Shown here in pieces: positions 7,592 to 15,278 of a stretch of DNA of 22,355 nt. The notes beneath the pieces are model-generated. The model searched no databases and was not told the origin of the DNA. It was given only the letters and a program-made list of their open reading frames with translations. Each line of letters starts with the position of its first letter. Within the stretch, counting starts at the first letter, position 1. This DNA is from an uncultured Ruminococcus sp. (GTDB lineage Bacteria; Bacillota; Clostridia; Oscillospirales; Ruminococcaceae): contig CALANW010000113.1 in the NCBI GenBank assembly GCA_937926145.1, positions 1 to 22,355 of the forward strand, read 5' to 3'. Position numbers and translations under genes: made by a program.

Positions 7592-9004
7592 TTATAGTGA
7601 TAATGTTTCCTCACTGCTATCCGCTTCGGAAGATGATCCGTTCGTAAGGTTCTGCATCCATTTTCCCGAACGATAGTGGTGCAGATTTATCGGCAGCTTA
7701 TAACATTCAATGGCTATATAAGCACCGAAAATGACATAGCAAGGCATACCCAATAAGTACATCGCAGCGGCAAATACAAGACCGATATACCATACGCTTC
7801 CCATATCCATGGATATTATGTATTTAGCATCGCCGCCGCAGCGGAATATCCCCTCCATAAAGAGTATATTCGTGCTGTAAATTATAAGATAAACTGCAAG
7901 TATTATCATGCATTTTGTAACGATGCCGCCTGCCTGCGTTCCGTAAATGCCGTAGATCTTCTGTATGGGAACAATGAGCGCAAGCACAGCCGCCGCAGAG
8001 CCAAGTCCGAAGAATTTGGCTATGAATCTGTACTCTGTACAGTAGCGTTTCACAGCGTCGGTATCGTTCCTGCCTATTGCCGCACCGACGATTATCGCCG
8101 CCGAGCTTCCGAAGCCGATGTTCACCGTCTGAGCCAATGACTGAACGGTGTCCATAATGCTCATTGCACCCTGCTGAGTAGTTCCGAGCCTGCCGTAGAT
8201 GATAAAGAACATCGCACCGCCAAGACTCCAAAGCACCTCGTTGCAGGTTATCGGCACTGCCTTTTTCACATACCGCGCAAACATTTCCTTATCGGAATGT
8301 ATGAGCTCGCCGATATTTTTCATAACGGGGTTTTTGGAAGCGATAAGATAGATTATTATCACACCACCCTCAAAAAACCGTGTCAGCACAGTTCCTATTG
8401 CCGCTCCGACTATTCCGAGTGCTGGACAGCCGAAATGTCCGAAAATAAGAACATAGTTCGCTGCTATCGCAACTATAACGGACACTATCGTTGACGCTGT
8501 CACGACCATTACCTTGTTCATACTTCTCATAACGAATCCGAAGCAGGAAGCTATCGATGCGAAAACAGGTATAGGTGCAGCCCATTTCATATATTGGACC
8601 GCAAGCTCCATTACCGCTTCGTCCTTTGTGAACAGCGAAAGCAATACACGGGGGTAAAGGATTATCACCGCTGAAACCGTCACTGCCACGGCAAGACCTA
8701 TCCTCAGCATGATGCCAAGTATCTTTCTTATGCCCGAATAATCGTCCTTACCGTAAAACTGCGTCATAAATATTGCGCCCGAGCTCGATATGCCGTAGCA
8801 GAAAAGCTGATAGATAAGAAATATCTTTGTGCAGGCTGTAACTGCCGCTATCGCTTCAAGTCCAAGATGACCTATCATAAGCTGATCGATAAATGTGATG
8901 CAGTTCGTAAGGACAAGCTGACAGATGAGGGGCAGCGACGTTTTTAGTATCCTGCGCCGAAGTGTGCGGCGGTCGCAGCTCTCATTTTTTAACGTACATT
9001 CCAT
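7592..9004 (-). CDS. MATE-family multidrug/organic-cation exporter
   Basis: A polytopic transporter of about 470 residues with some twelve hydrophobic helices in two similar halves, as in NorM/DinF-type MATE proteins (an early FIDQLMIGHLG segment, and GFGSSAAIIVGAAIGRND in the second half). The frame can be opened at GTG 9013, but AAGGAG sits eight bases ahead of ATG 9004, so that start (MECTLKNES) is used. MATE proteins expel cationic compounds by Na+ or H+ antiport. Standing directly downstream of potABCD and near three agmatinase-family genes, it may export a polyamine product or excess substrate; this is context only. A 32-base hairpin separates it from potD, so its expression may be lower than that of the binding protein. 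Confidence 0.9.
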   Translation of the reverse strand: MECTLKNESCDRRTLRRRILKTSLPLICQLVLTNCITFIDQLMIGHLGLEAIAAVTACTKIFLIYQLFCYGISSSGAIFMTQFYGKDDYSGIRKILGIMLRIGLAVAVTVSAVIILYPRVLLSLFTKDEAVMELAVQYMKWAAPIPVFASIASCFGFVMRSMNKVMVVTASTIVSVIVAIAANYVLIFGHFGCPALGIVGAAIGTVLTRFFEGGVIIIYLIASKNPVMKNIGELIHSDKEMFARYVKKAVPITCNEVLWSLGGAMFFIIYGRLGTTQQGAMSIMDTVQSLAQTVNIGFGSSAAIIVGAAIGRNDTDAVKRYCTEYRFIAKFFGLGSAAAVLALIVPIQKIYGIYGTQAGGIVTKCMIILAVYLIIYSTNILFMEGIFRCGGDAKYIISMDMGSVWYIGLVFAAAMYLLGMPCYVIFGAYIAIECYKLPINLHHYRSGKWMQNLTNGSSSEADSSEETLSL

Positions 9005-9031
9005 CGAAAACACTCCTTCCCTTTAGATTAT

Positions 9032-9063
9032 CGGAACGGACGAAGTTTGTCCCGTCCGTTCCG
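9032..9063 (-). terminator. Hairpin between potD and the MATE gene
   Basis: A perfect 11-bp stem (CGGAACGGACG with its complement, 9032-9042 and 9053-9063) closes over ten bases, 14 bases past the potD stop. On the minus strand the following bases are not a U-tract. Partial termination or 3'-end stabilisation of potABCD mRNA is likely, with read-through into the MATE gene. Confidence 0.6.
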
Positions 9064-9077
9064 TATGCTTTTGCTTT

Positions 9078-10178
9078 TTACTGCATAGATGCCTTCTGCT
9101 TGAATTCTGTCCAGAGGGTATCATACTTTGTCATATCTTCACCGAGATTTTCAAGGAAAAGTCCCTTTTCGTCCTGTTCAGCAGGAGGGAAGATGATGCT
9201 TGAATTCTTTTCATAATCGTCCAAAGTTTCACGGAACGAGAGCGAAGCATTTCTGCTGCCGGGGTTCTCTGCGTGAGTTGCTGTATAATACTCATCGCTG
9301 AGCATACTCTTGATAACATCATAAGCTGCATCCGTATCGGAGCAAGTTGTCGGGATAACATAGCAGTCATTGTACATGTGCATACCCTCGGAAGGATAGA
9401 TGTATTCCCAGTTTTCAAGCTGCTTTGACATCTGGAATGCTTCGTGCGACCAGCCTACAGCGATAGAACATTCGCCGTTGAGCATTGGAGTATACTGTGT
9501 AAAGCTGAGGAACGTCTTGATGTTCGGGAGAAGCTCTTCAAGCTTTGCTTCGGACTTCTCGAGCTGTGCTTCATCGGTGGAGTTGAAATCGCCGCCCGTA
9601 AGCACATTGCCGATACCCATAAGGATACGCTGGTCATCGAGAATAACGATCTGACCCGCAAATTCAGGGTTCCAAAGGTCAGCATAGCTTGTGATCTCCT
9701 GCGTTACCTTATCTCTGTTTACCATAATGCCGACCTGACCGCCCGATGAGGGGATACAGTATTTGTTTCCCGGATCGTAAGCCTTGTCGAGAAAAGCAGG
9801 ATCAATATTTGCAAACTGATCTGCAAGGATATCATGGTCAAGTTCGGTCAACATTCCCTGCGATGCCATTGTATTGATCATATAGTCGCCCGACATTACG
9901 ATATCATAGTTGATGCCGCCGCTGAGAAGCTTTGCAAGCATTTCTTCAAGCATTGTGAAGTTTGTGAAGTTTGCTGTGATGCCAGTCTGTTCCTTGATGA
10001 TATTGATCTGCTCGTCTGTGCCGTTTCCCGACCAAGCAAGGATATTCACTGACTCTGCCTTTGCCTTTTCAGTGCCGTCCGACGAACCATTTGTGCTTTC
10101 ATTGCCGCAGGCTGTAAGAATTCCCGTACACATAAGGGCTGCGATAGCTGCTGCATAGATCCTGTTCTTCTTTTTCAT
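9078..10178 (-). CDS. potD: Polyamine-type substrate-binding lipoprotein (PotD-like)
   Basis: Captures the substrate outside the membrane and delivers it to PotBC. The N-terminus is a lipoprotein signal with lipobox LTAC and lipidated Cys24, then a Ser/Gly-rich tether. The mature part (to residue 366) matches PotD/PotF-type periplasmic-binding folds. It has an early Trp (ILAWSGN), an acidic loop (ILDDQR), a second Trp (VGWSHEA) and an Asp in YNDCYVIP, which align roughly with residues that hold polyamine amines in E. coli PotD. One aromatic of the usual pair is replaced, so the ligand may differ (agmatine or another guanidino compound is possible). A good SD (AAGGAGG) precedes ATG 10178. It is the last of four pot genes, 52 bases after potC. 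Confidence 0.9.
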   Translation of the reverse strand: MKKKNRIYAAAIAALMCTGILTACGNESTNGSSDGTEKAKAESVNILAWSGNGTDEQINIIKEQTGITANFTNFTMLEEMLAKLLSGGINYDIVMSGDYMINTMASQGMLTELDHDILADQFANIDPAFLDKAYDPGNKYCIPSSGGQVGIMVNRDKVTQEITSYADLWNPEFAGQIVILDDQRILMGIGNVLTGGDFNSTDEAQLEKSEAKLEELLPNIKTFLSFTQYTPMLNGECSIAVGWSHEAFQMSKQLENWEYIYPSEGMHMYNDCYVIPTTCSDTDAAYDVIKSMLSDEYYTATHAENPGSRNASLSFRETLDDYEKNSSIIFPPAEQDEKGLFLENLGEDMTKYDTLWTEFKQKASMQ

Positions 10179-10207
10179 AATAATTTCCTCCTTAACATCT
10201 TTTCATA

Positions 10208-10223
10208 AAAGCCATGGGGCTTT
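10208..10223 (-). other. Small hairpin in the potC-potD gap
   Basis: AAAGCC and GGCTTT pair over a four-base loop within the 52-base gap; the minus strand continues with TTTTA. Such hairpins between permease and binding-protein genes can stabilise the binding-protein message. The stem is only six pairs. Confidence 0.35.
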
Positions 10224-10230
10224 ATTTGTG

Positions 10231-11019
10231 TTACTGATCCTGATCTTCTTTCCGTCCTATCAGCTGAGAAGCTACTCCCAAAGCAACGGAAACAACGATA
10301 AGTATTGTTGAAAGGGCATTGATATCAGGTTTTACGCCCTTTTTCAAACTTGAATAAATGAACATTGAAAGTGTGTTTTTACCTGCTCCCGCAACGAAGA
10401 AGCTCGTAAGCACATCATCGAGGGATATGGTAAAGGTTATGAGCGCCGCGGAGATTATTCCGGGCATTATATTCGGGACGATAACTTTGAGTATCGTTTC
10501 AAATTCGCCGCAGCCAAGATCTCTTGCCGCTTCTTCAAGCGAACGGTCAAATCCGTCCATCGCGCCCTTGATAGTTGTGAACGCAAACGGCGTGCAGAAT
10601 GTGATATGAGCAATAATTATCGTCATTGTTCCAAGCTTTATCCCAAGGATATTGTAAAGGGACAAAAGCGCGATGCCGAGAAGCAGCGGCGGAACTACCG
10701 CAGGCAGATACAAAATCGAATCGATTATCTTCTTGCCCTTGAAATCGTACTTGTAAAAGCCTATAACGCCGACTGTTGCAAGAACGATAGATATCACAGT
10801 CGCAGGAACGGATACCTCAAGGGTATTGAGCAGTGCATTGCGAACATCGTGCCTTGAAAAGAGCACCTTGTACCATTCCGTTGAAAATCCGCCCCAGATA
10901 GAGCTTATTTCCGAGCTGTTAAAAGAATATGCTATCATTATAAGTATCGGTATATAAAGGAATGCGAGCAATCCAACGATATACACCGAAGCGAAAACGC
11001 CTTTTTTCTCTTTCCGCAT
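10231..11019 (-). CDS. potC: Polyamine-type ABC transporter permease (PotC-like)
   Basis: One of two inner-membrane subunits of the importer. It has about six helices and the cytoplasmic EAA coupling motif EEAARDLGCGEFETILKVIV followed by PNIMPG, which contacts the ATPase. The frame opens at a GTG (11028), but AGGAAG lies eight bases before ATG 11019 (MRKEKKGVF), which is used here and gives 262 residues, normal for PotC. It starts 22 bases after the potB stop. The segment LDDVLTSFFVAG after the EAA motif is also typical of this subfamily. Confidence 0.93.
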   Translation of the reverse strand: MRKEKKGVFASVYIVGLLAFLYIPILIMIAYSFNSSEISSIWGGFSTEWYKVLFSRHDVRNALLNTLEVSVPATVISIVLATVGVIGFYKYDFKGKKIIDSILYLPAVVPPLLLGIALLSLYNILGIKLGTMTIIIAHITFCTPFAFTTIKGAMDGFDRSLEEAARDLGCGEFETILKVIVPNIMPGIISAALITFTISLDDVLTSFFVAGAGKNTLSMFIYSSLKKGVKPDINALSTILIVVSVALGVASQLIGRKEDQDQ

Positions 11020-11041
11020 AATCTCCACTTCCTTTTATGTT

Positions 11042-11968
11042 TTACTTCTTTGACTTTGCTGCGTGTCCGCCCGATTCAGCAAACCGATTCGCCGCGGAAA
11101 CAAGAACAGCTGAAACTATCATCAGAATTACCGATATCGCCGAACCCAAAGGCCAGTTGTTCGAAGTCGAGAACTGATTCTGGATAACGTTGCCTATATT
11201 TATGCTCTTGCCGCCGCCCATAAGGTCTGCGATGAAGAAGTTTGCCATTGCTGGTATGAAAACAAGTGCAATACCGCCCGCAAGTCCGGGAAGACTTATC
11301 GGGAAGATTACCCTCCAGAAAAGCTGGAACGAGGAGCAGCCAAGATCTCTGCCTGCTTCAAGCACCGATCTGTCCATTTTCTGAAGATTGGAATACAGCG
11401 GAAGTATCATAAACGGGAGCGTTGTGAAGATCATTCCGAGATATACCGCAAAATCGGTATAGAGCATCTGTATAGGCTCTGAAATTATGCCAAGCTTGAT
11501 AAGCGTATTATTGATAAGTCCCGATGTTGACATAATATTCATCAGTGCATAAACTCTGAGCAGTGAGTTCGTCCACGACGGGATCATTATCAGCAGCATA
11601 AGCAGCGATTGTGTCTTTCTGCGAAGCTTTGATACGAAATATGCATACGGATAAGATATAAGTATAACGATTATCGTTACCTCAAATGCCATTTTAATGG
11701 ATTTGAGCATTACCTGCATATATGTTCCCGTAAAAAATGTCTTGTAATTGTCAAAAGTCAGGTCGTATTTGATCTGACCGAAAGCATTCCTCTGGCAAAA
11801 GCTGATAAACAGGATATATATCAGCGGAAACATAAAGAATGCCATATTCCACAGGATCATCGGGCCGATCGTTCCGCTCCTGCCCGTCATATCCCGTCGT
11901 TTGAGCAACTTGCGCCTTTCTTCGGGAGAATAGCTCAAAAGCTCATTTTCCTTTTCGGGAGTTTTCAT
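11042..11968 (-). CDS. potB: Polyamine-type ABC transporter permease (PotB-like)
   Basis: Partner permease of PotC. A hydrophilic N-terminal stretch of about 35 residues precedes six helices. The EAA motif is EAGRDLGCSSFQLFWRVIFP followed by ISLPG. Two starts are possible. ATG 11977 directly abuts AAAGG, while ATG 11968 (MKTPEKENE) is nine bases from it and is preferred (308 residues). It lies 40 bases after the potA stop. PotB and PotC motifs are distinct, consistent with a heterodimer. Confidence 0.92.
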   Translation of the reverse strand: MKTPEKENELLSYSPEERRKLLKRRDMTGRSGTIGPMILWNMAFFMFPLIYILFISFCQRNAFGQIKYDLTFDNYKTFFTGTYMQVMLKSIKMAFEVTIIVILISYPYAYFVSKLRRKTQSLLMLLIMIPSWTNSLLRVYALMNIMSTSGLINNTLIKLGIISEPIQMLYTDFAVYLGMIFTTLPFMILPLYSNLQKMDRSVLEAGRDLGCSSFQLFWRVIFPISLPGLAGGIALVFIPAMANFFIADLMGGGKSINIGNVIQNQFSTSNNWPLGSAISVILMIVSAVLVSAANRFAESGGHAAKSKK

Positions 11969-12008
11969 ATCTATCATCCTTTCCTGCGAAAGTTCTTATA
12001 CGAAGCTT

Positions 12009-13115
12009 TTATTTGGAAGAAGCCTTGATGAGAACGCCGTTTTCAGGCTTCCAGTTCACATATACTTCAGAACCCTCGGCATAATTTTCCGCTTTTTCGG
12101 AGAAATAGACCGCATTGATCGGCGAACCGTCCGAAAGAAGCGTGATATGCTTGGTAAGATTTCCGACATACACTGTCTGACTGTATCTTACGGGGATAGA
12201 ATTGCGGTCGTCTTCAGGCTCTGTGCTGACGGTCATATTCTCATTTCTTACGGAAATACCTGCCTTTTCGCCGATATCGAAATTCATATCGCTTTCGACC
12301 GCCATTGTGATGCCTTTCCATTCAAGAGTATAGGTGCTTCCGTTCTTTCTTGTTACAACCGCATCTTCAAAGAGGTTCGTTTCGCCGATGAACTTTGCAA
12401 CGAAGTTAGTGCGCGGGCTTTCATATATCTCTCTTGCCGTTCCGATCTGTTCAAGGTTTCCCTTGTTCATAATAATGATACGGTCGGACATCGTGAGCGC
12501 TTCTTCCTGATCGTGGGTAACATACACGAATGTCATTCCAAGCCTTTTCTGGAGCGCTTTCAGTTCAAGCTGCATCTCCTTTCGGAGTTTAAGGTCGAGC
12601 GCACCGAGCGGTTCATCAAGCAAAAGCACCTTGGGGTTATTGACGATCGCTCTTGCGATAGCAACTCTCTGCTTCTGACCGCCCGAAAGCTGGAGCGGAG
12701 ATTTATCGGCGTGTTCTTCCAGCCTTACCATATGAATGACTTCTTCGACCTTTTCGTTTATCTCGCTCTGTTTCATCTTTTTCAGCTTTAAGCCGAAGCC
12801 GATGTTCTGACGGATATTGAGATGAGGAAAAAGTGCGTAATTCTGGAATACTGTGTTAACGGGTCTTCTGTTCGGAGGAAGATGTTCAACGTGCTTGCCC
12901 GAAATAAGTATGCTTCCGCTTGTCGGGTCTTCAAAGCCTGCGATCATTCGCAGCGTTGTTGTCTTTCCGCAGCCCGACGGACCGAGGAGCGTAAGGAAAT
13001 CTCCTTTTTTTACATTTACATTAAGGTCATTTACCGCAGTAAAGTCACCGAATTTCTTGTTCAGACCTGCAAGGATTATCATATCCTGGAAATCGGAAGA
13101 TCTAAGTTCACTCAT
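12009..13115 (-). CDS. potA: Polyamine-type ABC transporter ATPase (PotA-like)
   Basis: Drives import through PotBC. An N-terminal nucleotide-binding domain carries Walker A (GPSGCGKTT), Q-loop (VFQNYALFPHLN), signature (LSGGQKQR), Walker B (VLLLDEPLGALD) and the switch His (VTHDQEEAL). A C-terminal TOBE-type domain (about 285-368) is typical of the CUT1/PotA group and often regulatory. The frame is open to 13163, but AAAGGAG is correctly spaced only for ATG 13115 (MSELRSSD), giving 368 residues. It is the first gene of potABCD, divergent from merR, with a MerR-type 19-bp-spacer promoter about 100 bases upstream. Confidence 0.94.
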   Translation of the reverse strand: MSELRSSDFQDMIILAGLNKKFGDFTAVNDLNVNVKKGDFLTLLGPSGCGKTTTLRMIAGFEDPTSGSILISGKHVEHLPPNRRPVNTVFQNYALFPHLNIRQNIGFGLKLKKMKQSEINEKVEEVIHMVRLEEHADKSPLQLSGGQKQRVAIARAIVNNPKVLLLDEPLGALDLKLRKEMQLELKALQKRLGMTFVYVTHDQEEALTMSDRIIIMNKGNLEQIGTAREIYESPRTNFVAKFIGETNLFEDAVVTRKNGSTYTLEWKGITMAVESDMNFDIGEKAGISVRNENMTVSTEPEDDRNSIPVRYSQTVYVGNLTKHITLLSDGSPINAVYFSEKAENYAEGSEVYVNWKPENGVLIKASSK

Positions 13116-13147
13116 GATCCATCTCTCCTTTGTTATCAAGCATTTTG

Positions 13148-13169
13148 CAAGTTTCACAATCAAAACTTG
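13148..13169 (-). promoter_or_regulatory. Stem-loop in the potA leader
   Basis: CAAGTTT-N8-AAACTTG, a perfect seven-base dyad, lies between the predicted potA start of transcription and its ribosome site. Its loop contains one of the TCACAAT heptamers described at 13154-13323. It could be an RNA hairpin or a protein site. Confidence 0.4.
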
Positions 13170-13323
13170 TAAAATTATCTTTTTTAATAATCATATTGTG
13201 ATTTATCTCTCTGACAATAGAATAAACCTTTGTCCAACGCAAAAGTCAAGTGTTTTTTCGCATTTTTATAAATTTTGTTGAATTCACAATAAAAACATTG
13301 CACTTTTTGAACTCGTATTGTGA
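13154..13323. repeat. Four TCACAAT heptamers around the pot promoter
   Basis: TCACAAT occurs at 13154-13160 and 13284-13290 on the plus strand and, inverted, at 13195-13201 and 13317-13323. They form two convergent pairs that bracket the potA promoter on both sides (48 and 40 bases end to end). Four exact heptamers in 170 bases exceed simple chance even in AT-rich DNA, but no known regulator is assigned. Confidence 0.4.
13219..13249 (-). promoter_or_regulatory. MerR-type promoter/operator of the pot operon
   Basis: On the minus strand TTGACT (13244-13249) and TATTCT (13219-13224) are separated by 19 bases instead of 17. The spacer contains the dyad TTTG-N7-CAAA (extended CTTTTG...CAAAGG, 13227-13245). 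An over-long spacer with a centred dyad is the hallmark of promoters activated by MerR-family proteins through DNA untwisting. The 32 bases match the ureohydrolase promoter at 18361-18391 (including one flanking base) in 25 positions. Confidence 0.7.
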
Positions 13324-13341
13324 CATTTTTCAACACACGCC

Positions 13342-13363
13342 AAAATTGCAAATATGCAATTTT
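13342..13363. promoter_or_regulatory. Perfect dyad upstream of the merR promoter
   Basis: AAAATTGCA-N4-TGCAATTTT, nine-base arms, lies 45 bases upstream of the merR -35. TATGCAA recurs at 13354 and 13377, and a weaker dyad TTACAT-N13-ATGTAA (13366-13390) follows. It is a candidate operator for merR autoregulation or for a second regulator; it does not resemble the TTTG-N7-CAAA sites. Confidence 0.4.
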
Positions 13364-13407
13364 TGTTACATCAATTATGCAAAAATGTAAAACTTCACTT
13401 ACTCTTA

Positions 13408-13436
13408 TTGACACAGCGGAACACTTTATTTATAAT
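13408..13436 (+). promoter_or_regulatory. Consensus promoter of merR
   Basis: TTGACA (13408-13413) and TATAAT (13431-13436) are both perfect and 17 bases apart, about 65 bases before the gene. This is the strongest promoter in the window and lacks the MerR-type spacer, so the regulator is probably made constitutively or repressed by an overlapping site. Confidence 0.85.
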
Positions 13437-13500
13437 AGAAAATATAAAAAATCGGACAAGGCGCATCTGCCTGCCCGAAGCAGCGTTTGGAGGGATCATA

Positions 13501-14340
13501 ATGGATAACAAAAACGGCTTTTTAACTATCTCGGAATTCGCTAAACTCCGCGGAGTAACTTCCGAAACCCTGCGGCATTATGACCGCACGGGACTTTTGA
13601 AGCCTGTACATATCGATGAACAAACAGGCTACAGATACTATTCTATATTGCAGTACGAACAGCTCGGAACGATAAAGGAGCTCCGTCAGCTTGGATTTTC
13701 TATAGACGCTATCTCCGAATATTTTAAAGAAAGAAACGTCGCAAAATCAATAGAAATGCTCGACCACAAGCACACAGAAGTCCTTTCAAAGCTAAAAGAA
13801 CTCAACGAGCTTGAAAGGGTTCTCCGCCAGAAGCTCGACTATCTTCACGAAATACAAAAGCCTCGGGAAGAAATGACACCGCGCATCGTTTCTCTTACCG
13901 AACGGTACTGCATCACCACCAAGACGATCGTGGACAACAGCGAAGCGCTCGGAATGAGCTATACGCTTCTCGAAAAAAAGCTCTCCGACCTCAGTCCTAT
14001 CCTTGCGACCAACAGAATGGGACATTTTCTTCCCCTTTCGCACAGCAATAAGCTCGGAAATGAATACATACCGTTTATTTTCGCCGCTCCCAACAGCGCT
14101 CCCGAGGAATACAGCCGAAGCTTCCCTGCGGGAGATTATGTTACCATATTCTCCTCGGACGGGCTTGAAAAAGAAAGCTACAGAAAATGCTTCGCCAAGA
14201 TAACCGAATATATGGAGGAAAACGATCTTGTTCCTGCGGATAATTACGTTATCTGCTATTTCCCTATCGACCTCACCATAACCGACAAGGAAAAAGAATT
14301 CTCTATAGAAATGCAGCTTAGAGTAAAAAAGAAGTGCTGA
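13501..14340 (+). CDS. MerR/BmrR-type regulator with GyrI-like effector domain
   Basis: Transcription activator of 279 residues. The N-terminal winged helix (LTISEFAKLRGVTSETLRHYDRTGLL, then GYRYYSILQYEQL) is typical MerR. A dimerisation coiled coil spans about 75-118. The C-terminal part (about 125-279, with SFPAGDYVTIFSSDG and VICYFPIDLTI) resembles the GyrI-like ligand domain of BmrR, which binds bulky organic cations. The frame runs open upstream to 13354, but GGAGG lies seven bases before ATG 13501, so that start is used. Two nearby operons have 19-bp-spacer promoters with a shared dyad; they are the likely targets. By analogy with BltR, next to the spermidine exporter Blt in Bacillus subtilis, a polyamine-like inducer is reasonable but unproven. 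Confidence 0.9.
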   Translation: MDNKNGFLTISEFAKLRGVTSETLRHYDRTGLLKPVHIDEQTGYRYYSILQYEQLGTIKELRQLGFSIDAISEYFKERNVAKSIEMLDHKHTEVLSKLKELNELERVLRQKLDYLHEIQKPREEMTPRIVSLTERYCITTKTIVDNSEALGMSYTLLEKKLSDLSPILATNRMGHFLPLSHSNKLGNEYIPFIFAAPNSAPEEYSRSFPAGDYVTIFSSDGLEKESYRKCFAKITEYMEENDLVPADNYVICYFPIDLTITDKEKEFSIEMQLRVKKKC

Positions 14341-14367
14341 TCTGACCAAACGATCATATCAGCACTT
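14332..14367 (+). terminator. Hairpin at the merR stop
   Basis: AAGTGCTGAT (14332-14341) spans the merR stop and pairs perfectly with ATCAGCACTT (14358-14367). The U-tract is poor because the MITE-like repeat begins at the next base, so the insertion may have landed at the foot of the terminator. Confidence 0.6.
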
Positions 14368-14530
14368 AGAACCTGTCTTCATAAGCATATGCACACGTCT
14401 TTTCGGCAAATTTTGCTGCATACTGCGTTAAAAATCCTTGCCGTGCGGCAGCACGCCTGCGGATTTTTGCCTTGTCTGCAACAAAATTATGCTCGAAAAT
14501 CCGCATACATTTCTTATGAAGACAGGTTCT
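14368..14530. mobile_element. MITE-like palindromic element, copy 1
   Basis: A 163-base non-coding element with 18-base perfect terminal inverted repeats (14368-14385 and 14513-14530, AGAACCTGTCTTCATAAG). Its interior is also an imperfect palindrome (about 14408-14440 against 14458-14491), so the whole element could fold back. TTA occurs at both outer ends (14366-14368, 14530-14532), a possible target duplication. It is too short for a transposase. The right 40 bases match copy 2 almost perfectly. Confidence 0.75.
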
Positions 14531-14541
14531 TACAATACATA

Positions 14542-15117
14542 TCATTTTTCTTCGACTTTTCTTATAACCTTGCAGGGAACACCTGCGGCGATAACATTCG
14601 GCGGAATATCCGTTGTTACAACACTTCCTGCGCCTATGACGGAATTTTCACCGATCGTAACGCCTCCCGTTATCTTCACATCGCCGCCGAGCCATACATT
14701 ATCTCCGAGAACAATAGGCTTCGCAGTACAAGCACCGTTCCTGCGCTTTTCTGGGTCAAGGGAATGATTCACAGTGTAAAGTCCCGTCCTCGGACCGCAT
14801 AAAACATTGTTCCCGATATGCACTTCGGCATAATCAAGGATAATACAGTCAAAATTCAGCAGTACATTATCTCCGATGAAGATATTTGAACCGACATCGC
14901 ACTGAAAACCGGGCTCAATTATCAGATTTTTGCCGTAACTTCCGAATAATTCATCAAATATCGCATTTTTTATATCATCTTCATACTCACCCGCTGCCGC
15001 GAGCGCTCTTGTAAGCTGACGGCAGCGGTGTCTTGCTTTATTGGCGGCTTCGCAAACGTCATTGTACTCTTTTCCCGAACTCGCAAGAGCCGCAAACTCA
15101 ATTATATCTTTATCCAT
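14542..15117 (-). CDS. Hexapeptide-repeat sugar O-acetyltransferase (LacA/Maa-like)
   Basis: Transfers acetyl from acetyl-CoA, probably to a sugar hydroxyl, in the cytosol. The 191-residue protein has an N-terminal helical segment (1-60) and then a left-handed beta-helix of hexapeptide repeats (IGDNVLL, IGNNVLC, LGDNVWLGG, IGENSVIGAGSVV). The catalytic His118 lies in YTVNHSLDPEKR, as in galactoside and maltose acetyltransferases. The C-terminal AAGVPCKVIRKV is also typical. AAAGG stands eleven bases from ATG 15117. The gene is bracketed by the two MITE-like copies and separates merR from the ureohydrolases, so it looks inserted. A polyamine substrate is not suggested by its fold, since spermidine acetylases are GNAT proteins. 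Confidence 0.92.
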   Translation of the reverse strand: MDKDIIEFAALASSGKEYNDVCEAANKARHRCRQLTRALAAAGEYEDDIKNAIFDELFGSYGKNLIIEPGFQCDVGSNIFIGDNVLLNFDCIILDYAEVHIGNNVLCGPRTGLYTVNHSLDPEKRRNGACTAKPIVLGDNVWLGGDVKITGGVTIGENSVIGAGSVVTTDIPPNVIAAGVPCKVIRKVEEK

Positions 15118-15153
15118 ATCAATATTGACCTTTCGTTTATAATACTAATTTTC

Positions 15154-15219
15154 AGAGCCTGTCTTCATAAGAAATGTATGCGGATTTTCAAGCATACATT
15201 TCTTATGAAGACAGGTTCT
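15154..15219. mobile_element. MITE-like palindromic element, copy 2 (short)
   Basis: Two 27-base arms (15154-15180 and 15193-15219) match with one mismatch around a 12-base centre. The arms equal the outer end of copy 1. The internal palindrome is missing, so this is a deletion derivative or a solo fold-back. No clear target duplication is seen. It lies 36 bases before the acetyltransferase start and may supply part of its promoter. Confidence 0.75.
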
Positions 15220-15227
15220 AACAAAAG

Positions 15228-15278
15228 ATGCCTGCCTCTCAGCACAGAAGCAGGCATGAAACATAGGGAGATGTTTCA
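15228..15278 (-). terminator. Hairpins ending the ureohydrolase operon
   Basis: ATGCCTGC (15228-15235) pairs with GCAGGCAT (15250-15257), with three more pairs inside; on the minus strand CTTTTGTT follows, a usable U-tract. A second hairpin, TGAAACAT-N6-ATGTTTCA (15257-15278), abuts it upstream. They lie 70-120 bases beyond the last ureohydrolase stop and just before MITE copy 2. Confidence 0.65.

Noticed and set aside
12147..12791. 214-codon plus-strand ORF antisense to potA
   Set aside because: It lies opposite conserved ABC ATPase motifs; Cys/His/Phe-rich composition is typical of antisense reading.
13792..14349. 185-codon minus-strand ORF opposite merR
   Set aside because: The plus-strand MerR/GyrI reading has a ribosome site, promoter and domain motifs; the antisense has none.
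14542..15117. Spermidine/polyamine acetyltransferase, by context
   Set aside because: The protein is a left-handed beta-helix hexapeptide acetyltransferase with the LacA-type His, not a GNAT fold, and it appears to be an insertion.
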